Assembly: GCF_000298195.1 (NCBI RefSeq)
Contig: NZ_BAHC01000130.1
Location: 1-37,969 of the forward strand
Direction: 5' to 3'
DNA from: Gordonia rhizosphera NBRC 16068
GTDB lineage: Bacteria; Actinomycetota; Actinomycetes; Mycobacteriales; Mycobacteriaceae
DNA length: 37,969 nt
The notes beneath the pieces are model-generated. The model searched no databases. It was not told where the DNA came from and saw nothing but the letters and a program-made list of their open reading frames with translations. A program made the translations under genes and the position numbers. Shown here one piece after another: positions 8,508 to 16,739 of the stretch (the first letter of the stretch is position 1; each line of letters opens with the position of its first letter).

Positions 8508-9624
8508 TGACGAGCAGGCCGCCCGCGATCGCGCCCACGCCCGCGATCGCGGCGACGATGGGGACCACCCGACCCCACACCGTGACCGGGGTGGCCAGTG
8601 CGGTCGCGCGTTCGGACTGCCGGCGTTGGGTCTTGTCGTCGAACGCGAAGGTGGCCTGCAGATTGGTCAGCCGGTGGTCGGGCAGGGTGAGGTCGGTGAA
8701 CCGGTAGGTCTGCTCGACGGTGATCTGCTCGTCGAGGATCGTGCCGGTGACGGTGTCCACGGCCAGTTCGACGCGCCCCGTGTGGTGCAGGGTCGCGGTG
8801 ACCTCGCGCGCCGGATCGACGCCGGGCACACCGAACCAGGCCGCCGGGCGCGTGATCATCGTCGGGGGTGTGCCGTCGGCGCTGCCCGAGCCGATCTGGT
8901 GCAGATCGGTGTCCGGGATGTCGGCGACGAACCGGGCGGCGTCGCGGCCGTGAACCGTCGTCTCGCCGGAGTAGCGCAGATCCACCGCGTGCCGCGTCGT
9001 GATGTCGAAGTAGACATGGTCGGATTCGGTCACGCCGAACGGCAGCAGGTAGGTATAGCCGTGACGGTCCGGTACCCGCACCGGCGCGGTATTGCTGTCG
9101 TACTGGATCTCCGAACTGCCCGGCTGGTCGCCGGCCCCGCTGATGAGGTCGGGTTCGGCGGAGGCCCGGTTGAGCGTGATGCGGTCGCGGACCGCCGTGA
9201 TGGTCGGGTCGGTGCAGGGTGTCGCGCCGTCGGCGGTCGCTGCGTCGCTGCCCGGCCGCGGCGTGTCGGGGTCGACCTCGCGCCCGTCGATCGTCAGGTT
9301 TTCGGCCCGGATCGACGTCCCAGCCTGCAGCGTCACCCGGTCGGCATCCGCCGGGCGGACGGCGACATACCGCTGCTGGCGCGTCAGCTCGGCGTCGACG
9401 ACCCGCGCCGTCGGCGTGCCCAACGAACACGGATCCAGGATGCGGGCGGTGCCCTTGGCGGGGGCGACGGTGGTGACGTCGGTGCTCAGCGGAATGGTTC
9501 GCAGCGTGTCGACGTACAGGGTCGGCAGCGCGAGTGCCGCTGCGAGCAGGAACCCGCCGAGGAAGACCAGCAGCGGTCCGATGAGGTCGCCGGTCGAGAA
9601 GCGACTCGGCCCGGGTGACGGCAT
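8437..9624 (-). CDS. DUF3068 membrane-anchored protein (Rv0227c-like)
   Basis: A 395-residue protein of the DUF3068 family. One N-terminal membrane helix (IGPLLVFLGGFLLAAALAL, about residues 14-32) acts as signal anchor. A long beta-rich extracytoplasmic domain follows, and a C-terminal helix near residues 350-372 precedes a short basic tail. This two-helix bitopic plan is that of mycobacterial Rv0227c, found beside the same acyltransferase. Its biochemical role is not established as far as I know. I chose the ATG at 9624 because the anchor follows at once and a TANNNT box lies six bases upstream. The frame is open to 9696 but lacks a recognisable ribosome-binding site there as well. Confidence 0.83.
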   Translation of the reverse strand: MPSPGPSRFSTGDLIGPLLVFLGGFLLAAALALPTLYVDTLRTIPLSTDVTTVAPAKGTARILDPCSLGTPTARVVDAELTRQQRYVAVRPADADRVTLQAGTSIRAENLTIDGREVDPDTPRPGSDAATADGATPCTDPTITAVRDRITLNRASAEPDLISGAGDQPGSSEIQYDSNTAPVRVPDRHGYTYLLPFGVTESDHVYFDITTRHAVDLRYSGETTVHGRDAARFVADIPDTDLHQIGSGSADGTPPTMITRPAAWFGVPGVDPAREVTATLHHTGRVELAVDTVTGTILDEQITVEQTYRFTDLTLPDHRLTNLQATFAFDDKTQRRQSERATALATPVTVWGRVVPIVAAIAGVGAIAGGLLVINPAWRPRRRATSPSDADPPASS

Positions 9625-9630
9625 AGGGGG

Positions 9631-9636
9631 AGGGTA
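9631..9636 (-). promoter_or_regulatory. Candidate -10 box, leaderless start of DUF3068 gene
   Basis: On the minus strand TACCCT matches the actinobacterial TANNNT -10 element and lies six bases before the ATG at 9624. No Shine-Dalgarno sequence is present. This spacing is what leaderless transcripts in actinobacteria show. Confidence 0.4.
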
Positions 9637-9685
9637 CTGGTCAGAGTCGTCGGGCGTTCGTGCCGGTCGACGCGCGGCGCGACGG

Positions 9686-9691
9686 TACGCT
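9686..9691 (+). promoter_or_regulatory. Candidate -10 box for acyltransferase gene
   Basis: TACGCT matches TANNNT and ends ten bases before the ATG at 9702. No Shine-Dalgarno sequence is seen in between, so transcription would start with almost no leader. It lies back to back with the DUF3068 promoter candidate in a 77-base divergent gap. Confidence 0.35.
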
Positions 9692-9701
9692 GTCACCCAC
9701 G

Positions 9702-10946
9702 ATGAGCGCCACCCGCCTCCCCGACGTCGCGCACGAGGTCCGACGATTCTTTCCCCAGCTCGAGGGGATGCGTGCGCTCGCCGCGATCGGGGTTCTCACC
9801 ACGCACGTGGCCTTCCAGACCCGGGCGGTGGAGCTGCCCGTCGTCGGGCCGGTCCTCGGCCGACTCGACCTCGCGGTGGCGCTCTTCTTCGGACTCTCCG
9901 GCTTCCTGCTGTGGCGTCCATGGGTCGCGGCCGCACATGCCCGCACGCCGACCCCGTCGGTGCGGCGCTACCTCAGCCACCGCATCATCCGTATCTGGCC
10001 GGCGTACGTCGTGGTGGTCGCGATCGTCCTGACGTTGCTGCCCGACGCCAAGGGGGCCGATCTGACCGTGTGGCTGGCGAACCTCACACTGACTCAGGTC
10101 TTCGTCCCGCTCTCGTTGACCGCCGGGCTCACCCAGATGTGGAGCCTGTCGGTCGAGGTCGCGTTTTACGCGCTGCTCCCGCTGCTCGGTTACGGGCTGC
10201 TGCGGCTGCGCGTCCGCGCCGACGACCCGCACCGCGTGAATCTGCGTATCCCGGCACTGCTCGCGGTCGGTGCGCTGAGCCTCGGGTGGGCGTGGATCGC
10301 GGTCGCGCTGCCGGTGGCCGACGGCGTGGAACCCAAGAACTGGGTCTTCGGGCACCTGCCCTGGTTCCTCGCCGGACTCGTGCTCGCGGAGCTGATCGGC
10401 GCGATCGAGTTCGACGATCACCGCCCGCCGCGCTGGATGCGGCTGCTCGCCGGCGTGAGCGCACGCCGGGTGCCGATGTTCGCGCTGCTCGTCGTCGCCT
10501 ACGGGCTGGCGTGCACACCACTGGCCGGGCCGACCGGGCTCGGGGATCTGTCCGCGTGGCAGTTCGTCGTCAAGATGGTCCTCGGCGCGCTGTGCGGATA
10601 CGCGCTGCTGGCGCCGCTCGTGTGCTCGTCGGGTCCGTTTCGGCTGCTCACCTCGCGGGTGATGTTGGCGCTGGGACGATGGTCCTACGGGATCTTCATC
10701 TGGCACCTCGCGGTGCTCGCGGTGGTCTTCGGGCTCTTCGGCATCGCGCCGTTCAGCGGCCGCTTCCCGCTCGTGTGGACGATCACCGTCGGACTGACGA
10801 TCGGGGTGTCCGCGGCGAGCTATGCGTTCGTCGAGGAACCCGCCCGACGATGGCTGCGCAACCGGGAGCGCAGCGCGGCACCGAGGGGTGTGTCCGCGAC
10901 GGTCAGCCAGACCGTCGACGCCACCGCGATCAGCGCCGGCAACTGA
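9702..10946 (+). CDS. OafA/YrhL-type membrane O-acyltransferase (Rv0228-like)
   Basis: A 414-residue acyltransferase-3 family protein with about ten membrane helices. The family opening QLEGMRALAAIGVLTTHVAF carries the catalytic-type His in the first helix, followed by the RRYLSHRIIRIWPAYVV segment with the conserved Arg residues. Near the end RWSYGIFIWHLAV and FVEEPARRWLR are typical. These enzymes transfer acyl groups, often acetyl or succinyl, onto sugars at the membrane. The homologue in M. tuberculosis, Rv0228, also lies between a DUF3068 gene and the aftD region. The acceptor could be an arabinan or other envelope glycan (inference). The last 25 or so residues lie past the family core and overlap aftD on the other strand. 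Confidence 0.88.
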   Translation: MSATRLPDVAHEVRRFFPQLEGMRALAAIGVLTTHVAFQTRAVELPVVGPVLGRLDLAVALFFGLSGFLLWRPWVAAAHARTPTPSVRRYLSHRIIRIWPAYVVVVAIVLTLLPDAKGADLTVWLANLTLTQVFVPLSLTAGLTQMWSLSVEVAFYALLPLLGYGLLRLRVRADDPHRVNLRIPALLAVGALSLGWAWIAVALPVADGVEPKNWVFGHLPWFLAGLVLAELIGAIEFDDHRPPRWMRLLAGVSARRVPMFALLVVAYGLACTPLAGPTGLGDLSAWQFVVKMVLGALCGYALLAPLVCSSGPFRLLTSRVMLALGRWSYGIFIWHLAVLAVVFGLFGIAPFSGRFPLVWTITVGLTIGVSAASYAFVEEPARRWLRNRERSAAPRGVSATVSQTVDATAISAGN

Positions 10947-13900
10947 ACCCACCACGCGAAACCGTGGTAGCCGGTCGACGCATGCCACGGCCCGCTCGCC
11001 AGACCGACGGTGGCGAGCACCATCGCCAGGAACACCCCGACGACACCCACCTGGGGACGCAGCCACCACACCACCGGCGCCAGCACGGCGGAGGCCACCA
11101 GGCCCCACCATCCGGTCAGCAGCCAGGACGCGCCCAGCCACCCGACCGCGGCGGCCCCCGTCACCCACGCCGGAGTCACCCAGGCCGGAGTCACCCCGTC
11201 GACGAGACTGCCGGTGTCGGGTGCGGCGGCCCTCGGCGTCCGTCGTGGCCACCACGCCAGCACGAGCAGGACCGCCACCAGACCCAGCCCGATCCCCAAC
11301 GACCAGCGGTAGAGCGAATCGAATCGATAGGTGAGCGACACGGTGCCGCCGACGCCGGACGGCACCACCCAGCCCTGCTGCCAGCCGTTGACCACGATCG
11401 GCCGCAGCTCGGCGCCGTCGACACTCGCCCGCCACCCCGGGCTGGTGCTTTCCGGCACCACCAGGATGCGCTCGCGGGTCGTCGCGTCCAGGCTCACCGC
11501 CCGGTGGGTGTCAGACCAGTCGACGACGGGGGGAGTCACCGCCGACTCGGTCGCCGCCGGGGATCGGGCGCCGACGACCGACAGTGACACCTGCTCGACG
11601 GTGAACGCCGATCCGGGATTCGCCGACAGCTCCTGCTCCCCGGCGCCGAGCCGGACCGGTGCGGTCGAGCAGGGGTGGGCGAGCACCGGCTCGCCGTTGC
11701 GGAGCGCGGCCGCGGTGGTGCGCACCGACATCGCGACCGCCTGCCCGGTCACGGTGAGCCCGACCCCCGCGTCACAGCCGACCTCGACGACACGATCGTC
11801 GGCCGGCCCGGCCGGTGGGGCCGGGGAGATCTCGACCTCGCCGATTCCCACCGGGGCGGGCCGCGCGAAGCCGAGACTGTTCACGTCGATGAGGTCGGAG
11901 GTCTCGGTCACGGTGAGCGAGATGCGGTCGGTGACGGCCGGATCGAGCGTGATCACCCCGTCGCGGCCGACGGTGCGTTTCTGCTCGCCGGTACCGAGAT
12001 CGACGACGACGCGCCGTGGCACGGCAGGGTAGCGCTCGGGTACGACGAGCCGCAGCCGCTCCACCCGTTGGGCGCGAGGGAGATGAATCACCAACTCCGG
12101 GTCGGACTTTCGTCGTTGGCTCGGAGTTGTCTCGGGTGCTGTCCAGATCGTCGCGGGGTCGCCGTCGACCGCGGCGGACGCGGTGCCGCGCGGATCCTCG
12201 ACGGCCGCCGGGCCGTCCGCGGTCACCTGCCCGGGCGCCGCGAGCAGTTCCCGCAGACCGTCGCCGGGCTTGGGCCGCAACAGCATTGTCGGTTCGACCT
12301 GCGTCGGGTCCGGCACCGACAACGCCCGCGTGAGAATGCCGGGCGTCTCGGCGGCGAGGCCGAGTCCGGGGGCGCACCGGACCACGGAATCATCGGTGAC
12401 ACAGGCGGATCGGCCGTCGAGCTCCTGAGTCAGCAGCCACCCGGACACCGCCGTCCCGGCCGGCAGTGTCGGCAACGTGACGCGGTGACGGATCGTCAGC
12501 GGGGTGCGCGAGGACAGGTCGGTGAGCGATACCTCGCCGACGGCGAACTGGTTGCCCCCCAACCCGTCGGCGGTGGCGATCGCCCGGATCTGGATCCAGT
12601 GGGTCGGTCCGCTGGGGGCGGTCACCGTGATCGGCTTGCCCGGCTTCACGCCGTGGGCGACCGCGCTTCCGGCCTCGGTGGACACCAGGATGCCCGACAC
12701 GTCCGAGCCGATCGCCTTGCGGGTGGTGACGGTGACCGCGAGATCCTCGCGCGGCCGGGTCAGGTCGATGCGCAGCCACTGGCCGACGGCGGAATCGAGG
12801 CCGCTGCTCACCCACGCCGTGTCGGGGTCGCCGTCGAAGGCTGCGGCGGGGGCGTCCGCGGGTGACGTCTGCCCCAACTGCGTTGCATCCGAAGCGGACC
12901 CGGATGCGGATACGCGCACCTCACCGGGCTCGTTGTCGAGCAGCCATTGGCCGCGGACCAGCGGCTGCGAGTCCACCGGATAGTCGGGTACCGCGTTCTG
13001 GGTGCGCCGCGGGTCGCCCTCGGCGCGGATCGCGGAGCTGTGGTCGTCGACGCGGCCGAAGTCGGTTTCGCGATCGGCCGGGGTGTCGGTGACGATGAGG
13101 CCGGGACCGGCGGCGAGTCCCGCGCTGCGGGCGTCGGCCTCGAGGACGGCCGGGCCCATCGGCGGCAGCCCGGCCCGGGCGCGCTGTTCCTGGATCGCGG
13201 CCAGCGCTTCGGGGCCGCCGGCGACCCGCGGTGCGGTGTCGGCGTCGACGAGAACCGGTCCGGTGCCGGGGAATCCATTCCCGGCGTCGACCGCGTAGAT
13301 CTGGACGGCCGGCATCTTCGGGCGTAACCCGTTGTCGCGCACCACCCCAGGGACCGTCGCCGGCCCGACGTCGGGGCCGAAGACCGCGACCCGGGAGAGG
13401 CCGGGGGAGTCGTCGAGTGCCTGCTGCGCGACGAGCGGTCGCGCCGATCGCGACGTGTCGGGGTCGAGGTCGGCGCGCAGCACCACGAAGCCGATGCCCT
13501 GTTGGGCGAGCGTGGCGGCGAGGCCGGGTGAGCCGCGGCCGTCGGCGATGTCGCGTTGCACCGAGTCCAACGCCCGGATCGCGCCCGGAGGGGTGAGCGG
13601 GATGGCGTCGCGGACCGCCCACGGGTCGTCGGCGAGCGGCTGCAGGGGTTCGTCGCGGGTGAGGCCCCACAGCTGCGAGGCGAACGGTGCGCCGGGGACG
13701 ACGATGCTGCGCACCGGCGCCGCCGTGCCGCTCGGATGACTGTGCGCCGACAGCCAGCGCGCCGTCGCCGACCAGTAGTCGGGGATCGCGCGGTAGCTTC
13801 CGGTGGGCGCGAGCTGACCGGTCCACAGCAGCGAACCGGCACCGATCGCGGCGACCACGACGACGATCGCCGCGGCCACCGGCCGCGACCGCTGCGGGTG

Positions 13901-15085
13901 GGCGAACGCCGACGCCGTCTCCTGCCTCGACGCGGTGGGCGGCAGCGGCACCCGGCCGAGGAGATGCGCGACACCGAGGACGAGTGGGATGCGGATGAAC
14001 GGCTCGAACTTGTGGATGTTGCGCAACGCTGCACCGGCACCGTCGAGGAAGTCCCGGACCGGCTCGGCCACCGGTGACCCGAGTCCGCCCGCATAGCCCA
14101 GACACATCAGCAGCAGCCCGACGACGAGCACCGCGACCCACCGGCCCCGCGACGGCATATGCCGCATGCACAGCCCCGCAAGCCCCGCCGCGGCGAGGAC
14201 CCCGGTGGCCAGGACGGCGGCCGGCTGGGTCACCAGCACCGCGCCCGCGACCCGCTCCGGGGAGACGAACGGGGTCCACGAACTCGTCCCGCGCAGCACC
14301 TCGGTCAGTGAGGTCCACTCCGTGGTGACCCGCGACGATTCGATGAAGTCCAGGAACGGGGGACTGACCCGCGACAGGATCAGCAGCGGCACCACCCACC
14401 AGGCGCACGCCATCGACAGCCCGAGTGCCCACCACGCGCCGAACCGCGACCAGCGGGCCATCGTCGTCGACCCGAGAAACGGTGCGTGCAGTGCCCACCA
14501 CACGACCGCGACGCCGAGCGCGGCCAGGGTGGCGATCGCGTTGACCGCGCCCATCAGGGCGACCGCGGACGCCGACCGCAGGGCCGGGTGCCACAGATGC
14601 GACCACCCGTCGGGGCCGTCGTCGCGGTCGAAGACCCGCACCAGCGGTACGAGCACCCATGGCGCGAGCACCATCGGCAGCGTCTCCGACGAGATGGAAC
14701 CGATGGTGGTCAGCACCCGGGGACTCAGCACGAAGATGACCCCGGCGAGCACGCGGGAACCCGGGGAGCCGATCCGCATCGCCTCCGCGAGGCGCACGAC
14801 ACCGACGAACCCGACGGTCAGCAGCAGCGCCCACCACGACCGCTGCACGACCCACGGTGGCACCTGCAAGAGGTCACCGAGCACGAAGAATGCGCCGTGC
14901 GGGAAGAAATAACCGTAGGCCTGGTTCTGGACCTGCCCCATCGGGGCGATCGGCGACCACAGATGTGCGGCGCGGGCCAGGAAACCGAGCGGGTCGGTCG
15001 TGAGATCGAGCTTGGTGTCCGCGGCGATCCGGCCGGGCGACTGCAGGAACGCGACGATCAGGGCGCACGACGCCGCGACGACCAC
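10820..15085 (-). CDS. aftD: Alpha-(1->3)-arabinofuranosyltransferase AftD
   Basis: A 1421-residue GT-C enzyme matching mycobacterial AftD (about 1400 residues) along its length. It adds branching arabinofuranose to arabinogalactan and lipoarabinomannan from decaprenyl-phosphoryl-arabinose on the outer face of the membrane. Strong signatures are SPGRIAADTKLDL (residues 16-28), QNQAYGYFFPHGAFFVLGDL, LSPRVLTTIGSISSETLPM and PPFLDFIESSRVTTEW. The long extracytoplasmic part carries two discoidin/CBM-like modules (FDGDPDTAWVSSGL and VDGDPATIWTAPE). Two or more helices close the protein. The start is a GTG at 15085; reading on upstream gives a few basic codons without ATG or GTG before the end of the preceding gene. 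The 3' end overlaps the acyltransferase gene by 127 bases. Confidence 0.95.
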   Translation of the reverse strand: MVVAASCALIVAFLQSPGRIAADTKLDLTTDPLGFLARAAHLWSPIAPMGQVQNQAYGYFFPHGAFFVLGDLLQVPPWVVQRSWWALLLTVGFVGVVRLAEAMRIGSPGSRVLAGVIFVLSPRVLTTIGSISSETLPMVLAPWVLVPLVRVFDRDDGPDGWSHLWHPALRSASAVALMGAVNAIATLAALGVAVVWWALHAPFLGSTTMARWSRFGAWWALGLSMACAWWVVPLLILSRVSPPFLDFIESSRVTTEWTSLTEVLRGTSSWTPFVSPERVAGAVLVTQPAAVLATGVLAAAGLAGLCMRHMPSRGRWVAVLVVGLLLMCLGYAGGLGSPVAEPVRDFLDGAGAALRNIHKFEPFIRIPLVLGVAHLLGRVPLPPTASRQETASAFAHPQRSRPVAAAIVVVVAAIGAGSLLWTGQLAPTGSYRAIPDYWSATARWLSAHSHPSGTAAPVRSIVVPGAPFASQLWGLTRDEPLQPLADDPWAVRDAIPLTPPGAIRALDSVQRDIADGRGSPGLAATLAQQGIGFVVLRADLDPDTSRSARPLVAQQALDDSPGLSRVAVFGPDVGPATVPGVVRDNGLRPKMPAVQIYAVDAGNGFPGTGPVLVDADTAPRVAGGPEALAAIQEQRARAGLPPMGPAVLEADARSAGLAAGPGLIVTDTPADRETDFGRVDDHSSAIRAEGDPRRTQNAVPDYPVDSQPLVRGQWLLDNEPGEVRVSASGSASDATQLGQTSPADAPAAAFDGDPDTAWVSSGLDSAVGQWLRIDLTRPREDLAVTVTTRKAIGSDVSGILVSTEAGSAVAHGVKPGKPITVTAPSGPTHWIQIRAIATADGLGGNQFAVGEVSLTDLSSRTPLTIRHRVTLPTLPAGTAVSGWLLTQELDGRSACVTDDSVVRCAPGLGLAAETPGILTRALSVPDPTQVEPTMLLRPKPGDGLRELLAAPGQVTADGPAAVEDPRGTASAAVDGDPATIWTAPETTPSQRRKSDPELVIHLPRAQRVERLRLVVPERYPAVPRRVVVDLGTGEQKRTVGRDGVITLDPAVTDRISLTVTETSDLIDVNSLGFARPAPVGIGEVEISPAPPAGPADDRVVEVGCDAGVGLTVTGQAVAMSVRTTAAALRNGEPVLAHPCSTAPVRLGAGEQELSANPGSAFTVEQVSLSVVGARSPAATESAVTPPVVDWSDTHRAVSLDATTRERILVVPESTSPGWRASVDGAELRPIVVNGWQQGWVVPSGVGGTVSLTYRFDSLYRWSLGIGLGLVAVLLVLAWWPRRTPRAAAPDTGSLVDGVTPAWVTPAWVTGAAAVGWLGASWLLTGWWGLVASAVLAPVVWWLRPQVGVVGVFLAMVLATVGLASGPWHASTGYHGFAWWVQLPALIAVASTVWLTVADTPLGAALRSRLRSHRRAGSSTNA

Positions 15086-15114
15086 ACCACGACGCGACAG
15101 GTGACGCCCGTAGG

Positions 15115-15315
15115 TCAGTTCTCGGCTCCGCTGTCGCCCCGAGAACCGTAGTCGACCGAGCCCTGCACGAACCCGCTGTTCGGGTTGACACTGTTGACGT
15201 CGGTCGACGGAGAGGTCTCGGTGGACAGGAATCCGCCGAGGAACACGGCGCCCAGCCCCACCACGATGCCGGCCACGCCGGCCACGGCACCGGCGACGAG
15301 GCGGTTGTTGGTCAT
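15115..15315 (-). CDS. Small DUF2613-like membrane protein (Rv0236A-like)
   Basis: A 66-residue protein with one hydrophobic helix (residues 7-30, GAVAGVAGIVVGLGAVFLGG) and a short polar tail containing VDYGSR. Mycobacterial Rv0236A, directly upstream of aftD, has the same plan and a similar tail ending (VEYGNR). It is probably a secreted or membrane-anchored partner of the AftD locus; no activity is known. It ends 29 bases before the aftD GTG, so the two are likely one transcript. A TANNNT box lies seven bases before the ATG, suggesting a leaderless message. Confidence 0.82.
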   Translation of the reverse strand: MTNNRLVAGAVAGVAGIVVGLGAVFLGGFLSTETSPSTDVNSVNPNSGFVQGSVDYGSRGDSGAEN

Positions 15316-15322
15316 GGCGATG

Positions 15323-15328
15323 AAGCTA
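15323..15328 (-). promoter_or_regulatory. Candidate -10 box, leaderless start upstream of aftD
   Basis: On the minus strand TAGCTT fits TANNNT and is followed by seven bases and the ATG of the small DUF2613-like gene. There is no ribosome-binding site between. It would drive the small gene and aftD together. Confidence 0.45.
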
Positions 15329-15475
15329 CCATCCGAGCCCGATGGGGATGACCAGGCTCGGCCAACTCCGGGCGGGCGTGTGTCGCGATGACAGGGGATG
15401 CGGTCCTTGTCGGCATGGATCGGCGTAGCGCAACGGAGTAGCGTCGGGTCCACCCGGCAGACGAATCGAGGCGCC

Positions 15476-15850
15476 GTGCACGAGATGGCGATAACACAGA
15501 GCGTGATCGACGCCGTGTGTGAGCACTCGTCCGGCCGCCGTGTCCACGAGGTGACAGTTGAGGTCGGTGCGCTGTGTGCAGTGGAGCCCGACGCGATGAG
15601 TTTCTGCTTCTCGCTTGCCGCCGAGGGCACCGTGGCGGAGGGTGCGGTGTTGCACCTCGTCATCACGCCTGGGCGGGCGCGTTGCCGGCGATGTGGGGCG
15701 GAGGCGGTTCTCCACGACTTCATCCTGCTGTGCGGCTGCGGCAGCGCCGATCTCGATGTGATCTCGGGCCGGGAACTCCTCATCAAGTCGATGGAGGTGA
15801 GTGACGAGTGTGCGCAACCTGCGGATGCGGCGACGCTTCGGGACCGGTGA
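15476..15850 (+). CDS. hypA: Hydrogenase nickel metallochaperone HypA
   Basis: A 124-residue HypA. It hands Ni2+ with HypB to the hydrogenase large subunit. The start is the GTG at 15476, because HypA needs Met-His-Glu at its N-terminus for nickel binding and this start gives exactly (M)HEMAITQSV. The AVEPDAMSFCFSL region is typical of the family. The zinc site has CRRC at residues 70-73, but the second half reads LCGCGS (Cys86, Cys88), a C-x-C where E. coli HypA has C-x2-C. It heads the hydrogenase cluster; hypB begins inside its last codons, a 43-base overlap. The 160-base gap before it separates it from the divergent aftD operon. Confidence 0.93.
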   Translation: MHEMAITQSVIDAVCEHSSGRRVHEVTVEVGALCAVEPDAMSFCFSLAAEGTVAEGAVLHLVITPGRARCRRCGAEAVLHDFILLCGCGSADLDVISGRELLIKSMEVSDECAQPADAATLRDR

Positions 15851-16656
15851 TCAGTCGGCCACTTGACCATCACTCTCCCGGTTCCGACAACGAGCCAGTC
15901 CACGACCACAGCCACGTCCACGACGACAGCCACGTCCACGACGACAGCCACGTCCACGACCACAGCCACAACCACCAGGGGGTCACCGGTACGACCACCC
16001 GGACGATCAGTCTGGAACAGAAGGTGCTCGAACAGAACGACGTCATCGCGGCGCGGAACCGCGAGTGGCTCTCCACGCGTGGGATCGTCGCCCTCAACAT
16101 GGCGAGTTCGCCTGGTGCAGGCAAGACCTCACTGATCGAACGGACCATCTCCGACCTCTCCGGGCAGGTGCGGGTTGGTGTCATCGAAGGAGATCAGGCC
16201 ACCCTCATCGATGCGGAGCGCATCGCGGCCACGGGTTGTGATGTGGTCCAGGTCAACACGGGTGCCGGATGCCATCTCGACGCCCAGATGGTAAGCAATG
16301 CTATCGATTCCCTCGATCCGGCCCCGGGATCCCTACTGCTCGTTGAGAACGTGGGCAATCTCGTCTGCCCGGCCCTGTTCGACCTCGGTGAGCGGATGAA
16401 GATTGTGGTCATCTCGGTGACCGAGGGCACTGACAAGCCCATGAAGTACCCACACATGTTCGCGGCCGCGGGCCTGGTGCTGATCAACAAGGTCGATCTG
16501 CTGCCCTATGTCGACTTCGATGTCGACGCCTGCATGGAGCACATCCATTCGGTCAATCCCGGGGTTCGTGTCCTCACGCTTTCGGTGACCACTGGGGAAG
16601 GTGTAAACGACTGGTACACATGGATTTCGGATCAATGCGCGACATCCGTCGCCTGA
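15808..16656 (+). CDS. hypB: Hydrogenase nickel incorporation GTPase HypB
   Basis: A 282-residue HypB, the GTPase that drives nickel insertion. The N-terminus MCATCGCG carries the C-x2-C-G-C high-affinity nickel motif. A His/Asp-rich stretch follows at residues 31-56 with eleven His, probably for nickel storage. The G domain has the P-loop SPGAGKTS (Lys106), the dimer-interface metal site in GAGCHLDAQMV, and NKVD for guanine recognition. The start is the GTG at 15808, with GGAGGTGA seven bases upstream; it overlaps hypA in another frame. After it, an 83-base gap with promoter-like signals leads to the structural genes. Confidence 0.95.
   Translation: MCATCGCGDASGPVISRPLDHHSPGSDNEPVHDHSHVHDDSHVHDDSHVHDHSHNHQGVTGTTTRTISLEQKVLEQNDVIAARNREWLSTRGIVALNMASSPGAGKTSLIERTISDLSGQVRVGVIEGDQATLIDAERIAATGCDVVQVNTGAGCHLDAQMVSNAIDSLDPAPGSLLLVENVGNLVCPALFDLGERMKIVVISVTEGTDKPMKYPHMFAAAGLVLINKVDLLPYVDFDVDACMEHIHSVNPGVRVLTLSVTTGEGVNDWYTWISDQCATSVA
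15897..15968 (+). repeat. 18-bp tandem repeat in hypB
   Basis: About four copies of an 18-base unit related to GTCCACGACGACAGCCAC encode V-H-D-D/H-S-H in frame. The unit length is a multiple of three, so copy number can vary without a frameshift. The array lies in the nickel-storage tail of HypB. Confidence 0.8.
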
Positions 16657-16688
16657 TCGCGTGTCTGCTGCCGGGCGTCGGGGTGTGA

Positions 16689-16734
16689 TTGACAAGGCCA
16701 GCGCTTCGGCGTAAACCGAGTGACTAGCGTCACA
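16689..16734 (+). promoter_or_regulatory. Candidate promoter and CRP-like site before hydrogenase structural genes
   Basis: TTGACA at 16689-16694 is followed after 17 bases by TAAACC, a poor -10. A better TANNNT box, TAGCGT, lies at 16725-16730. Across it, AGTGA-N6-TCACA at 16719-16734 matches nine of the ten fixed bases of the CRP/GlxR consensus TGTGA-N6-TCACA. The arrangement suggests that hhyS and hhyL can be transcribed separately from hypAB, perhaps under cAMP or carbon control. Which -10 is used cannot be told from sequence. Confidence 0.4.
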
Positions 16735-16739
16735 CAAGT

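Noticed and set aside
12921..14855. Long Arg/Gly-rich open frame in another minus-strand frame inside aftD
   Set aside because: It is frame-shifted with respect to AftD, which is continuous and matches its family throughout. The composition is that of GC-driven stop-codon avoidance.
15897..15968. Short direct repeats as a possible CRISPR-like array
   Set aside because: The units are contiguous without spacers and lie in frame in the His-rich tail of HypB, so they are a coding tandem repeat.
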